Part shown: positions 1 to 8,227 of the stretch, piece after piece
How positions within the stretch are numbered: position 1 is the stretch's first letter
Layout: every line of letters starts with the position of its first letter
From: Achromobacter sp. ASV32
Lineage (GTDB): Bacteria > Pseudomonadota > Gammaproteobacteria > Burkholderiales > Burkholderiaceae_B
Length of the DNA: 48,058 bases
Assembly (NCBI RefSeq): GCF_016428805.1
Contig: NZ_JAELTJ010000032.1
Coordinates: 1-48,058 of the forward strand
Direction of reading: 5' to 3'
The notes under the pieces: model-generated
What the model was told of the DNA's origin: nothing
What the model saw: only the letters and a program-made list of their open reading frames with translations
The model's database searches: none
Made by a program: the position numbers and the translations under genes

Positions 1-2564
1 TCCGGGGTGAATTTGATCGCGTTGGCGACCAGGTTGTTGACGATCTGCCGCAGGCGGCCTGCGTCGAACACCAATTCGGCGGGCACGTCGGGAGCGACCC
101 GGGTGGTCAGGCTGATGTGCTTGGCCTCGGCCGAGCGGCTGAACGCGGCGACCCAGCGGGGCAGGGCCTCGGTCAGGTCGTTGGACGAAAAATGCAGCGA
201 TACTTCGCCAGCTTCGATCTTGGAGTAATGCAGGATGTCATTGAGCAACAACAGCAGCGCGGTGGCCGAATCGTAGGCCAGCGCGGCCTGCTGCTGGGCA
301 GGCAGCGAGACGTCGCCGGCCTTGCCTTCCTTGAGCAGTTCCAGCGCGCCGACCACGATGTTCATCGGCGTGCGGATCTCGTGGCTGATGGTCGCCAGGA
401 ACAGCATCTTCGCGCGGTTGGCCGCATCGGCGTGCTGGATGGCCAGTTGCAGCGAGCGTTCGGTCGCTTTCAGTTCGGTCAGGTCGACCCAGCCGCCGAG
501 CAAGGCCTGGATGTCGCCATTGGCGGACAGCAGCGGCACCACCCAATGCTGGCCGGTGAGCTCGCGTCCGCCCAGGGTCAGGGTCATTTCGGCGAAGTAC
601 GGCTGGCGGGTGGCCTTGACCTGATCGTAGGCCTGCCTGATTTTCTGGCGGCTGTCGTCGTCCAGCGTGGCGATGCCTTCAAGGGTCAGGTTCATGTCCA
701 CGACGGGATCCTGGACGAGCTTCTCGAAGGCTTCGTTACAGGCGATCATGACGCCGTCCGGGTTCCAGACGTACATGGGGTTGGGATTGGCGTCGAGCAT
801 CTGGCGCTTGAGCGTCAGGCGTTCCTGCATCAGGCGGTCGTTGCGGCGCCGGATCATGAACCGTACGAGCAGGATGACCAGCCACGCCGCGAGCAGCACG
901 GCGGCAACGCTGCCCGCAATGATCAGGCCGCGTATCAGCGGCCCGCGGGCGGCCCAGCGAAATTCCAGCTGTTCGGAGTACTGCCATTGCGCGATGATGA
1001 ATTCCATCTGATCGTCGGTGATGGCGCCGAGCACCTTGTCGATGATCGAGGCCAGCAGCGGGGCGCGGTCGGATACCGGGTAGACGAACGGGACCATGTC
1101 CGGCTTGGCGATGCCCGTGATCAGCAACTGGCCTTGGTAGAAGCGGGTGATCAGGTATTCAGCGGACGGATAGAGCAGAACGGTCGCGTCGGCCTCGCCA
1201 GTGGCGACCGCGTTCAGCGCAGCCAGGCCGGTCGATACGGGGACGACAACCGGGGGGCGGCCGGAAGAGGACGACGCAAGTAGCGACTTGAGCGGGGATG
1301 CGGCAACCAGGGCCACGCGCAGGGGCGCCAGTTCCGAGAAGTCTCTGGGCCCGGGGCCGTCTGGTCGTGAAATCAGGGCGTAGGTCGTGCGCAGGATGGG
1401 CCGGCTCGTCAACAGACCGGAAAAATCCGGATAGTTGCCCTGCATGGTGCTGGCCATGTCCGCTTGCCCGGCGCGTACGGCGTTGAGCTGGTCCAGCGCC
1501 GAATCATAGAATTCGTGCGTGAAGACCAGTCCGGTCTGGGCGGAGATCAGATCCAGCACCGAACTGGAAATGCCCGCGGCCCGGCCGAAACTGTCGCGGA
1601 AGGTGAAGGGAATCACCAGCGCGGACGCCGCAACCGATACCTTCGGGTGGTCCTTGATCCATTGCAGCTCGGCGTCGGTGAAGTTGACTTTGCCGTCCAG
1701 CCGGCCCTGCTCGGCCAGTACCCAGCGCCGCTGCAGCGTGGCCTGGGCCCGCGGCGGAACGGTGGCCAGGGCCTCGTCGAAGAGTTGCTGCAGATCGGCG
1801 CGCTGCGGATTGAAGACAAAATGGTATTGCGTGCGCAGGCCCGTGGTGGAGGGGCGCGCTTTGAGCATGTAGAACAGGATGGCGTTGTTGTAGGCCGAGA
1901 TCGAGACGGTGTCTCCCAGGAACGCCACGTCCTTGTGGGTGGCGACGCGCTCCAGGCCTTCGTAGTAGCTGTCCACGGCTTGCAGTGGCACGTCGGGGAT
2001 GCGCTGTTGCACCGCGCTGGTGTCCAGCTCGGTGCGCAGGTAGCCGAGCGTTCCCTTGCCCAGCGCATTGGTGTTGCGGACTTCGGAACGGGTGATGACG
2101 ACGGCGGCGGCGCTGAAAATAGGCGCCGACCGCGGGTATTGCGCGGGCGGCAGCATGGCATCGGCGCCGACGGCCGCGTCGATCTCGCCTGCGGCCAGCG
2201 CGGCCGACAACGCGGCCAGGGTGTCGTAGAAGCGGACCCCTACCGACAGGTTTCTGGCCCGGGCAATGATGTCCAGGTAGTCGGCCGCCAGGCCGCGGGC
2301 ATTGTCGTTGCGATCGCTGCGCGACATCAGGGGCGCCATGCCCTCCAGCACGCCCACGATGACGCGGCGGTTGGGCGCCGCCTCATTTTCGTCACCGGAA
2401 TGGGGCAGCACCACACTGCTGGCTTCCGATGAACTGGCCAGGTCTGCAATGGGCGGGGGGGGAACGGGTGCGGCGCGGGATGGGAAGGGGGAGAGCGTCA
2501 GGGCCAGGGCGATTGCGGCGGCGCCAAGCAACTTCCCGAACGCGGGTGCGAATACAGTAGGCAC
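1..2564 (-). CDS. BvgS/RocS-like sensor histidine kinase (3' end outside window)
   Basis: Inner-membrane sensor kinase read on the minus strand as an open frame of 854 codons to the left edge. I see an N-terminal hydrophobic signal-like segment, then two periplasmic Venus-flytrap (SBP_bac_3) domains (about residues 65-285 and 300-525), a transmembrane helix (about 541-568) and a PAS-like domain (about 586-700). A HisKA box ISHEIRTPMN follows, with phospho-acceptor His728, and then the start of the ATPase (N-box RQIVNNLVANAIKF) where the window ends. This order is that of BvgS, EvgS and RocS1; in that family receiver and HPt domains often follow, but they would lie outside. The GTG start is chosen because AAGGA sits 9 bases upstream; a nearby ATG is in another frame. 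It lies 56 bases downstream of the REC-EAL gene on the same strand, so the two are probably co-transcribed. The ligand is unknown. Confidence 0.9.
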   Translation of the reverse strand, partial: MPTVFAPAFGKLLGAAAIALALTLSPFPSRAAPVPPPPIADLASSSEASSVVLPHSGDENEAAPNRRVIVGVLEGMAPLMSRSDRNDNARGLAADYLDIIARARNLSVGVRFYDTLAALSAALAAGEIDAAVGADAMLPPAQYPRSAPIFSAAAVVITRSEVRNTNALGKGTLGYLRTELDTSAVQQRIPDVPLQAVDSYYEGLERVATHKDVAFLGDTVSISAYNNAILFYMLKARPSTTGLRTQYHFVFNPQRADLQQLFDEALATVPPRAQATLQRRWVLAEQGRLDGKVNFTDAELQWIKDHPKVSVAASALVIPFTFRDSFGRAAGISSSVLDLISAQTGLVFTHEFYDSALDQLNAVRAGQADMASTMQGNYPDFSGLLTSRPILRTTYALISRPDGPGPRDFSELAPLRVALVAASPLKSLLASSSSGRPPVVVPVSTGLAALNAVATGEADATVLLYPSAEYLITRFYQGQLLITGIAKPDMVPFVYPVSDRAPLLASIIDKVLGAITDDQMEFIIAQWQYSEQLEFRWAARGPLIRGLIIAGSVAAVLLAAWLVILLVRFMIRRRNDRLMQERLTLKRQMLDANPNPMYVWNPDGVMIACNEAFEKLVQDPVVDMNLTLEGIATLDDDSRQKIRQAYDQVKATRQPYFAEMTLTLGGRELTGQHWVVPLLSANGDIQALLGGWVDLTELKATERSLQLAIQHADAANRAKMLFLATISHEIRTPMNIVVGALELLKEGKAGDVSLPAQQQAALAYDSATALLLLLNDILHYSKIEAGEVSLHFSSNDLTEALPRWVAAFSRSAEAKHISLTTRVAPDVPAELVFDAGRLRQIVNNLVANAIKFTP

Positions 2565-2620
2565 GGTGCCATATCCTTCATTGCGGGCAGGCATCAACCG
2601 TTACGGCAGATCGGCACATT

Positions 2621-3853
2621 TTAGCTGCATAGCGAAGAGGGCGGTAAGGTGTGTTCGGACAGCGGCAGCATGCCCCGGGCCCGGCAGAACGACAGCAGTT
2701 GCCATTCGGGCATGGGCGCGCCGTACAGATAGCCCTGTTCGCGGTCGCAGCCGAGTTCACGAATGACCTTGCTGTGCGCTTCGGTCTCCACGCCTTCGGC
2801 AACCGTATGCATGCCCAGCCGATGCGCCAGGCCGATCATGGATTCCACGATGGCGCGTTGATGCGGATGGTGGGACAGGCCTTCCAGGAAAGAGCGGTCG
2901 ATCTTGAGTTCTGTGAAAGGGATGTCGCGCAGCCGCGCCATCGATGAGTAACCGATGCCGAAATCATCGATGGCGAGCCCGAATCCGGCCATGCGCAGTT
3001 CGGCCAGGTTCTCGAACAGCGAGCCTTCGGCCGTGTGGTCGTCCAGGGTTTCGGTCATTTCGAAGACGACGTCTTCGCGCCGTGCGCCGCAGGCATCGGC
3101 CAGGCCGATCAGTGATTGCACCACGCTGTGGCGGGCCATGGCGGCGCTGCTGAGGTTGATGGAAATCGAGACGCCCAACCCGCCCGCCTGCCAGCGCTGC
3201 TGGGCAGCCAGGGATTGCCGCAAGATGCAGGCGGCCAGTTGCCCATCGAGGTTGCGCGCGGCGATGGTGGGCAGGAAGGTGTGGGGCGAAAGGATGCCAT
3301 GCAACGGCTCGTACCAACGCGCCAGCGCCTCGACGCCGAGAATGCGGCCGGTCCGGCAGCAGATCTGGGGCTGGAACCAGGGTTGGATGCGGCCATCGTG
3401 CAGGGCTTCGAGTGTGGCGCGCTCGGTCATGGGAAAACCCCGGTTGGCCGGCAGGACCGCGGGGTTTGCGGGGGCCAGGCAGCCGCTGCCCGCCAGAATG
3501 TCGCGCAGTGCATCGACGGCCAGCGGCTTTTCGATCAGACCGATGACTTCGACCGATGAGCTGCGGGCGACCCGCTCGGCGGATCGCAGAAAGCGGGGGT
3601 CGAGCGTGGTGGTGAAAATCACCTGGGGCGGAGCGCTCAGGGTGGCCAGTTCACGCACCAGCGAAATGCCGTCCATGCCCGGAAGACACAGATCACACAG
3701 CAGGACGTCCCAGCGTTGCGCGCGCAGGCGTCTTAGCGCTTCCTGCGCGTCATTGACGACGCCGAACTCGGTGAGGTCGCAGCGGGTCAGCGCTGCCGAG
3801 GCATAGCGCGCCTGAATGGGATCGTCTTCCAATACAAGCACTCGAAGTGTCAT
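2621..3853 (-). CDS. Response regulator with EAL c-di-GMP phosphodiesterase output (RocR-like)
   Basis: A cytoplasmic 410-residue protein predicted to hydrolyse the second messenger cyclic di-GMP when controlled by phosphorylation. The receiver domain (about 1-120) has the acidic pocket LEDD and phospho-acceptor Asp54 in LLCDLCLPGMDG. The EAL domain (about 147-400) keeps the catalytic and metal-binding signatures: VEALAR (Glu175), the Asn of INLS, the Glu of EMTET, IDDFGIGYSS, the Lys of LKIDRS, the Glu of VAEGVET and the EQGYLYG loop, so it looks catalytically competent. The start is the ATG opening MTLRVLVLEDD; the longer upstream extension of the frame has no receiver homology. It is the first gene of a likely operon with the BvgS-like kinase. 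REC-EAL partnered with a two-flytrap kinase is the RocR/RocS1 arrangement of Pseudomonas. Partnership here is inferred from adjacency. Confidence 0.93.
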   Translation of the reverse strand: MTLRVLVLEDDPIQARYASAALTRCDLTEFGVVNDAQEALRRLRAQRWDVLLCDLCLPGMDGISLVRELATLSAPPQVIFTTTLDPRFLRSAERVARSSSVEVIGLIEKPLAVDALRDILAGSGCLAPANPAVLPANRGFPMTERATLEALHDGRIQPWFQPQICCRTGRILGVEALARWYEPLHGILSPHTFLPTIAARNLDGQLAACILRQSLAAQQRWQAGGLGVSISINLSSAAMARHSVVQSLIGLADACGARREDVVFEMTETLDDHTAEGSLFENLAELRMAGFGLAIDDFGIGYSSMARLRDIPFTELKIDRSFLEGLSHHPHQRAIVESMIGLAHRLGMHTVAEGVETEAHSKVIRELGCDREQGYLYGAPMPEWQLLSFCRARGMLPLSEHTLPPSSLCS

Positions 3854-3945
3854 ATACCTTCCAGTTTGTGAGGGTTGATGCATTCTGCGCTGGTGGCAAA
3901 TCGGTGGGCATTGGATGTTTCTGATTTTTGTTACAGGAGTGCGGA

Positions 3946-3969
3946 TTGGAAATCTCGCGAGATTTCCAA
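3946..3969. promoter_or_regulatory. 24-bp perfect palindrome in divergent intergenic region
   Basis: A perfect inverted repeat whose central 20 bases are GGAAATCTCGCGAGATTTCC, flanked by TT and AA. It lies in the 217-base gap between the REC-EAL gene (starts at 3853, leftward) and the DUF1090 gene (starts at 4071, rightward). A symmetric site with no T-tract in a divergent promoter region suggests a dimeric regulator operator. No family is recognised; a hairpin in RNA is the alternative. Confidence 0.5.
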
Positions 3970-4070
3970 GCGTCGCAATTTTCAGAAAGTTCCAATATTC
4001 AATGCCGTGGCGGCTGGGCACCATGAGGCATTCGCCGCGTTGGGCGGTGCTTGTATAGGAAATCAGGGAT

Positions 4071-4505
4071 ATGCGGAAAGCCGCCGCGGTTGTCGCCAGA
4101 CAACGCATTGGTATCGTCAGGGGGGCCGTCCTGGCCGGGGTTGCGCTGGCTCTGGTGGTGGGGGTCGGCGATGTCGGCGCACAGGCCGAAATTCCTACGG
4201 GCTGCGCCGCCAAGATCCAGGAAGTCGAGCAGGCGCTTGATGCCGCGCAGCGTGCCCATGCCGACAATGCGCGCATCGCTGGCCTGCGGGTCGCCCTGGC
4301 CATGAGCCAAAAGTGCGACGACCAGGCGCTTGCAAGGGCGCGCGCCGCAAAGGTGGCCGAAAAGCAGAGCAAGGTCAACGCCCGCCAGGAAGTGCTGAAC
4401 CGTGAACTGCGGGACGGCGACGCCAACCGTATCAGCCGCGCCAAGCAGAAGCTGGATCAGGCCGCGCAAGAATTGGACGCCGCGCGAGTCGAGCAGCGCA
4501 GTTAG
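4071..4505 (+). CDS. DUF1090 family exported protein
   Basis: A 144-residue protein with an N-terminal signal sequence (positively charged start, hydrophobic run about residues 16-34, likely cleavage after AQA) and a mature part that is almost entirely helical. It matches the DUF1090 (E. coli YqjC-like) pattern: two cysteines in GCAAKIQEVEQAL and QKCDD, the phrase RIAGLRVAL, and a charged C-terminal coiled-coil ending KQKLDQAAQELDAA. The family is periplasmic and of unknown function. It is transcribed alone, away from the REC-EAL operon, and is followed by a strong terminator at 4557. AGGA about 9 bases before the ATG may serve as ribosome binding site. Confidence 0.85.
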   Translation: MRKAAAVVARQRIGIVRGAVLAGVALALVVGVGDVGAQAEIPTGCAAKIQEVEQALDAAQRAHADNARIAGLRVALAMSQKCDDQALARARAAKVAEKQSKVNARQEVLNRELRDGDANRISRAKQKLDQAAQELDAARVEQRS

Positions 4506-4556
4506 GTCGCTGGGGATCCCGGCATGGTCGTGGGCCGGCCAAGTCGGGATCTTTTC

Positions 4557-4594
4557 GGGCGCGCCTCTGTAAAGAGAGGCGCGCCCTTTTTTTT
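4557..4594 (+). terminator. Rho-independent terminator after DUF1090 gene
   Basis: A perfect 12-bp stem (GGGCGCGCCTCT, 4557-4568, pairing with 4575-4586) with a six-base loop, followed at once by eight T (4587-4594). It lies 52 bases after the DUF1090 stop codon. The facing minus-strand gene ends at 4620, so the hairpin may also serve it, but the T-tract favours plus-strand termination. Confidence 0.92.
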
Positions 4595-4625
4595 GAAGGC
4601 GTCAGTCTTTTTGAAGGCGTCAGTC
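4590..4625. repeat. Two-copy 18-bp tandem repeat
   Basis: TTTTTGAAGGCGTCAGTC occurs twice head to tail (4590-4607 and 4608-4625). It overlaps the T-tract of the terminator at 4557-4594 and the stop codon region of the minus-strand gene ending at 4620. The exact identity of the copies suggests a recent slippage duplication. Confidence 0.85.
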
Positions 4626-4997
4626 CTTTGGCTCGCGGCGCGCGCGGCCGCGGCGTCTGGCCAGCGGGTACTGCGACGCGGCTTCGTGGGACGGGAGCGG
4701 GGGCGACTGCCTGGCAATGGACCATTTGATCTGCAGGCGGGCTTCAAGGAAAGGCGCTGTCCATTCGCACAGCGGCACCACGCCGTCTTCAAGCAGAAGA
4801 TAGGTATTGAGCGTGAGGTCGAGCCGGTTCGCGACTTCGATGCGGCTCAGGCTGTGGGTTTCGCGCCAGGCGCGCAGGGCCGACCAGTCGTGTTCGCGCA
4901 TCAGCGTCAGAACGCGGGGGGGCGGGAGCTTGTCCATCTGTTCCGGGGGACGAAACAGACTTTTAGCAGCGACGTCGCTGAGTAGAGGGGGAGGCAT
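4620..4997 (-). CDS. Small hypothetical protein with HTH-like segment
   Basis: A 125-residue protein if translation begins at the ATG opening MPPPLLSDVAAK; a second ATG (MDKLPPPRV) about 20 codons in is also possible. Neither has a strong ribosome binding site, and the open frame extends upstream without a convincing start. Residues about 50-85 (ALRAWRETHSLSRIEVANRL) resemble the helix-turn-helix of XRE-type DNA-binding proteins, and the C-terminus is basic (ARRRGRARREPKD). It faces the DUF1090 gene, whose terminator lies just beyond its stop. No specific family is recognised; its function is unknown. Confidence 0.5.
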   Translation of the reverse strand: MPPPLLSDVAAKSLFRPPEQMDKLPPPRVLTLMREHDWSALRAWRETHSLSRIEVANRLDLTLNTYLLLEDGVVPLCEWTAPFLEARLQIKWSIARQSPPLPSHEAASQYPLARRRGRARREPKD

Positions 4998-5161
4998 GAT
5001 CGGGGCGGTTGGATTCCGTGTTGGATTGCGTCCCCAGTGTGCAAGCCGGACTTCCTTCGTACCATTGGAACTTTCTGAATTGTGGCTGTACGGCGCAAAA
5101 CGCGTATGCTGACCCCATTGGGCTCGCGGCATGCCGCCGCGGGTCATCCCCAGGAGCCGTC

Positions 5162-5332
5162 ATGGACAAGAAAGACACCCCCCCGGACCAGAAAGAAAAA
5201 CCTGCCGTGCAGAAAAAGCCGGACGTTCCCGCCGCCGCCAAGGGCTGGCCAGCGCCGAAAAACACCTTTGCCCCCAAGGGGCGGGCCATGGACCGCAAGC
5301 CGGGCAGCCGCGGGTCTGCCCGCGGGCGCTAG
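5162..5332 (+). CDS. Lys/Pro-rich small hypothetical protein
   Basis: A 56-residue, very basic, low-complexity protein (many Lys, Pro, Ala and Gly; ends in an RGSARGR tail) with no hydrophobic segment, so probably cytoplasmic and disordered. The ATG start is preceded by AGGAG at good spacing, the main reason for calling it real. It stands 47 bases upstream of the GrpB-family gene on the same strand and may be co-transcribed with it. No function can be assigned; nucleic-acid binding would fit the charge but is only a guess. Confidence 0.55.
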   Translation: MDKKDTPPDQKEKPAVQKKPDVPAAAKGWPAPKNTFAPKGRAMDRKPGSRGSARGR

Positions 5333-5379
5333 ACCCGGACGGGTCTGGTCCGCCACCCTGACCTGGCAAGAAAGGCGCG

Positions 5380-5967
5380 ATGCCTACTCCCGCAGACATC
5401 ATGCGGCACCATGACGCGGATCCGGACGAAAACCCGTGGGTCCGCGGCAAGCCGACGCCCGAGGCCATTGCCGTCGTCCCGTACGACCCGGCATGGCCGT
5501 CACGGTATGCACGCGTGGCGGCGGACATTGCCGAAGCGCTGGGACCGGCGATGTTGGCCATCGACCACGTGGGATCGACGGCCGTGCCGGCTTTGCCGGC
5601 CAAGGCGGTGATCGATATCGACGTGGCGGTGGCCGATCCGGCCGATGAAGCCGCCTACGTGCCGGCGCTGGAGGCGATCGGCTATGTGCTGACGGTGCGA
5701 GAGCCCTCGTGGCACCAGCATCGTTGCCTGCAGCACGCCTCGCCGCGCGTCAATCTGCACATCTTTGGTCCGCATTGCCCCGAACACATCCGCCACACGA
5801 TGTTTCGTGACTGGCTACGCGGCCATGCCGACGATCGCGCGCGCTATGCGCAGGCCAAGCAGGCGGCCGCCCAGGGCGTGGATCAGGTGTCGGACTACAA
5901 CCGACGCAAGCAGGACGTGCTGCGCGAAATCTACGACCGCATGTTCCGGGCCGCCGGGTTCCTCTAG
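5380..5967 (+). CDS. GrpB family (UPF0157) nucleotidyltransferase-fold protein
   Basis: A 195-residue protein matching the GrpB/UPF0157 family: VVPYDPAWP near residue 30, the core IDHVGSTAVPALPAKAVIDI (about 62-81) with the GS-containing nucleotidyltransferase-like motif and following acidic residues, and the C-terminal block YNRRKQDVLREIYDR. The family shares the nucleotidyltransferase superfamily fold; its substrate is not established. Length is normal for the family. AAAGG precedes the ATG. It ends 6 bases before the stop of the convergent glycosyltransferase gene. Confidence 0.9.
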   Translation: MPTPADIMRHHDADPDENPWVRGKPTPEAIAVVPYDPAWPSRYARVAADIAEALGPAMLAIDHVGSTAVPALPAKAVIDIDVAVADPADEAAYVPALEAIGYVLTVREPSWHQHRCLQHASPRVNLHIFGPHCPEHIRHTMFRDWLRGHADDRARYAQAKQAAAQGVDQVSDYNRRKQDVLREIYDRMFRAAGFL

Positions 5968-5973
5968 GCGGCG

Positions 5974-7095
5974 TCAGTCCCGGCCCAGGGCGCGCCGGTA
6001 GGCGTCCAGGGTGTGGCCCATCTGGGTGCCCAGGCGGAAATTCGACTCGGCGTGGCAGCGGGCGCGCTCCACCGTGGTTGCGGCGGTCCGGGGATCGTGG
6101 CGGATATCCAGAATGCGGGCCGCGAAGCCGGCGACGTCGCCGGCCTCGGCCAGCCACCCGGTGACCCCTGGTCGGACAATCTCGGGCAGGCCGCCGATGT
6201 TGCTGGCCACCACCGGGCAGCGCGCCGCGAAGGATTCCGGCACGATGCGCGACCAGGCTTCGGTGGCCGAGGGCACCAGCACCACGTCGGACGCATGGAT
6301 CAGGTCCGCTACGTCGCTTCGGTGGCCGGCAAATACGACGTGTTCAGCGATACCCAGCTGGACCGCCAGGGCGTGCAGTTGACGGGCATAGGGCTGGGTG
6401 TCGGCGGTGGCCATGCCCACGACCAGCGCGGTGGCCGGCACGGCGTGGCGGCGCAGGCGCAGCACCACGCGCAGCAGGTCGGTCTGGCGTTTTTCCGGGC
6501 GCAGCATGCCGATGGTGGACACGACATAGGCAGCCGGATCCACGTTCAAGGCGCGCCGCACGCGGTGGCGCACACTCTGCTTGTCGACCACGCGAAAGAA
6601 CGCTTCACCGGCCCATTCCCCTACTACGCTGATACGTTCCGGCCGCGCCAGCCGGGCATGCAGCAGCGCGTCGCGCCCGGCGTCGCTGGTGGCGATGACG
6701 CGGTCGCAGCCCAGTTTCCATTCCAGCCGGCGCCGCACGCAGGTCGGCATGGTCTTGGCGAAGTGCCGCGTGCGGACAACGGCACACAGGTCACGGCAAA
6801 GCGCAGCGGTCTTGCCGTCGGCGCGGCTGTGACTGTCGATGACGTCGATGCCCAGCCCTTTGACGGCGCGTCGCAGCTTGAGCACCGTGGCCGGGGAATA
6901 GGGCGAATCGAAGTCGATGTCCACCGTGGGAATGTCGCGGCGGCAGGCGGCGTCGCGGATGGCGCTGCCGGCTGGGGCGGCGATGGCGGCGGCATGGCCG
7001 TGGCCATTGAGCCAGGCGGCCTGTTCCAGGGTGCGGAACTCCAGGCCGCCCAGGCTTTTTTCACCAAGAGTGTGCAGAATACGCATGGCGTTCAT
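5974..7095 (-). CDS. Glycosyltransferase family 4 (GT-B fold)
   Basis: A 373-residue cytoplasmic glycosyltransferase predicted to move a sugar from a nucleotide-sugar donor onto an LPS or other glycan acceptor. The N-terminal half has the acceptor-side motif KSLGGLEFRTLEQA. The C-terminal donor half has TIGMLRPEKRQTDLL, VVFAGHRSDVADLIHASDV and the family signature TEAWSRIVPESFAARCPVV, containing the E-x7-E pair, followed by GGLPEIV. The ATG at 7095 gives MNAMRILHTL; the second Met, three codons later, is also possible. It lies 27 bases downstream of the GT9 gene on the same strand, so the two form a pair. The precise sugar cannot be read. Confidence 0.9.
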   Translation of the reverse strand: MNAMRILHTLGEKSLGGLEFRTLEQAAWLNGHGHAAAIAAPAGSAIRDAACRRDIPTVDIDFDSPYSPATVLKLRRAVKGLGIDVIDSHSRADGKTAALCRDLCAVVRTRHFAKTMPTCVRRRLEWKLGCDRVIATSDAGRDALLHARLARPERISVVGEWAGEAFFRVVDKQSVRHRVRRALNVDPAAYVVSTIGMLRPEKRQTDLLRVVLRLRRHAVPATALVVGMATADTQPYARQLHALAVQLGIAEHVVFAGHRSDVADLIHASDVVLVPSATEAWSRIVPESFAARCPVVASNIGGLPEIVRPGVTGWLAEAGDVAGFAARILDIRHDPRTAATTVERARCHAESNFRLGTQMGHTLDAYRRALGRD

Positions 7096-7122
7096 AGAAA
7101 GAGGAAGGGCGTAGTCCGCGGG

Positions 7123-8073
7123 TCAGGCCCGGGCGAGCGGCATGCGCGACAGGACCTGCGCGCAAGCGCGCAGGACCTCGTCGGGCGTGATGGCGTTGAT
7201 GCCGTCGCGCGGGTGGCGCGGCACGACGTCGGCCGCGCTGCGACGGCGCCAGAACCATTCCGGATTGGGCTTGTTGAAGATGCCCACGTACGGCACGCCG
7301 GCGGCCTGCGCGACATGCGACGGGCCGCAGTCGTTGGCGACCACCAGCCGGGCGCGCAGCATGATGGCGCTCAGTTCCGGCAGGGGGCGGCAGTAGGCCA
7401 CCCGGATGTCGGGACGACCCAGGGCTTGCAGTTGAGCGTGTTCGCGGGCTTCCTGTTGGCCCAGCACGAAGGCATAGCGGGTATCCGGTCCCAACAGCGA
7501 TTTCAAGGTGTCGGCCAGACGCAGGTAGTGGGCCAGGCTCCAGCGCTTGAACGGGCCGGCGCCGCCTCCCGGGATGAAGACCACGTCCGCTGCAAGTCCG
7601 GTGTGGCGATGCTGCCGCGCCAATTCCGCGAAGCAGCGCCTTGCGGCGTCTTCGGCGTCGAGCGGCCGGTATGCGGCCAGCAGGCGCAGATTGGCCAGGC
7701 CAATGTATTCGGCTTCGTCCTTGCGGTGGCAGTGCGTCCACACCAGGTCGCTGAAGCGGGCGTTGCGAAAGCCCAGCCGGATGGCGGGTAGCCGCAGCAG
7801 ATTGATCAGGCCGAAACGTTCGCTGCTGTGATGCAGATTGACCGATATCTGGGTTCTGGCGCTCAGGCTGCGCACATAGTCCAGCAGGCTGCGGGCGCGC
7901 TGGAATTCGTCGACCCAGGGCAGGCCGCGGTAAATATGCCCGATGTCGTCGCGGGCCACGACCTTGATCCGCCGGCCGGGCCACCAGGTCTTGAGCTGAT
8001 ACAGGGTGGCGAAGGCGACGATCTGGTCGCCCAGCTGGGGCTGGCTTCTGACGTAGACAACGATGTCCGACAC
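7123..8073 (-). CDS. Glycosyltransferase family 9 (heptosyltransferase-like)
   Basis: A 316-residue GT-B enzyme of the ADP-heptose:LPS heptosyltransferase superfamily. Visible signatures are the N-terminal QLGDQIVAFATLYQLK, VFIPGGGAGPFKRWSLAHY in the middle, and the donor-site motif NDCGPSHVAQAAGVPYVGIF near residue 250. The start is a GTG with GAGAGG just upstream. It leads a two-gene unit with the GT4 gene, consistent with LPS-core or O-chain assembly. Its promoter probably lies in the relatively AT-rich stretch 8130-8200. The acceptor and exact sugar are unknown; heptose is inferred from the family only. Confidence 0.88.
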   Translation of the reverse strand: MSDIVVYVRSQPQLGDQIVAFATLYQLKTWWPGRRIKVVARDDIGHIYRGLPWVDEFQRARSLLDYVRSLSARTQISVNLHHSSERFGLINLLRLPAIRLGFRNARFSDLVWTHCHRKDEAEYIGLANLRLLAAYRPLDAEDAARRCFAELARQHRHTGLAADVVFIPGGGAGPFKRWSLAHYLRLADTLKSLLGPDTRYAFVLGQQEAREHAQLQALGRPDIRVAYCRPLPELSAIMLRARLVVANDCGPSHVAQAAGVPYVGIFNKPNPEWFWRRRSAADVVPRHPRDGINAITPDEVLRACAQVLSRMPLARA

Positions 8074-8202
8074 GCGCGACCTCTCCGTGGTAGCAGATGC
8101 AATGGCTACGCAATCTACGGGAGGGGGCGGCGAAATCTTCTTCGATAGATTTAAAGAATGTGAAGATTCGGCCGGGTCAGATTACAAGAAATATATATGT
8201 CC

Positions 8203-8227
8203 GCTGACGCCGGCCCGGCGCGTCAGC
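8203..8227 (-). terminator. Hairpin at end of efflux operon (candidate terminator)
   Basis: An 8-bp perfect stem (GCTGACGC 8203-8210 with GCGTCAGC 8220-8227) around a GC-rich loop overlaps the stop codon of the gene at 8223. Read in the minus direction it is followed by an AT-rich run containing atatatatttctt rather than a clean T-tract, so termination is plausible but weakly supported. Confidence 0.4.

Noticed and set aside
1464-2432. Plus-strand open frame of 322 codons opposite the BvgS-like kinase
   Set aside because: The minus strand encodes clear flytrap domains over the same bases; the plus frame is a shadow.
6013-7791. Plus-strand open frame of 592 codons opposite the glycosyltransferases
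   Set aside because: Antisense to GT4 and GT9 genes with clear signatures; no ribosome site or motifs.
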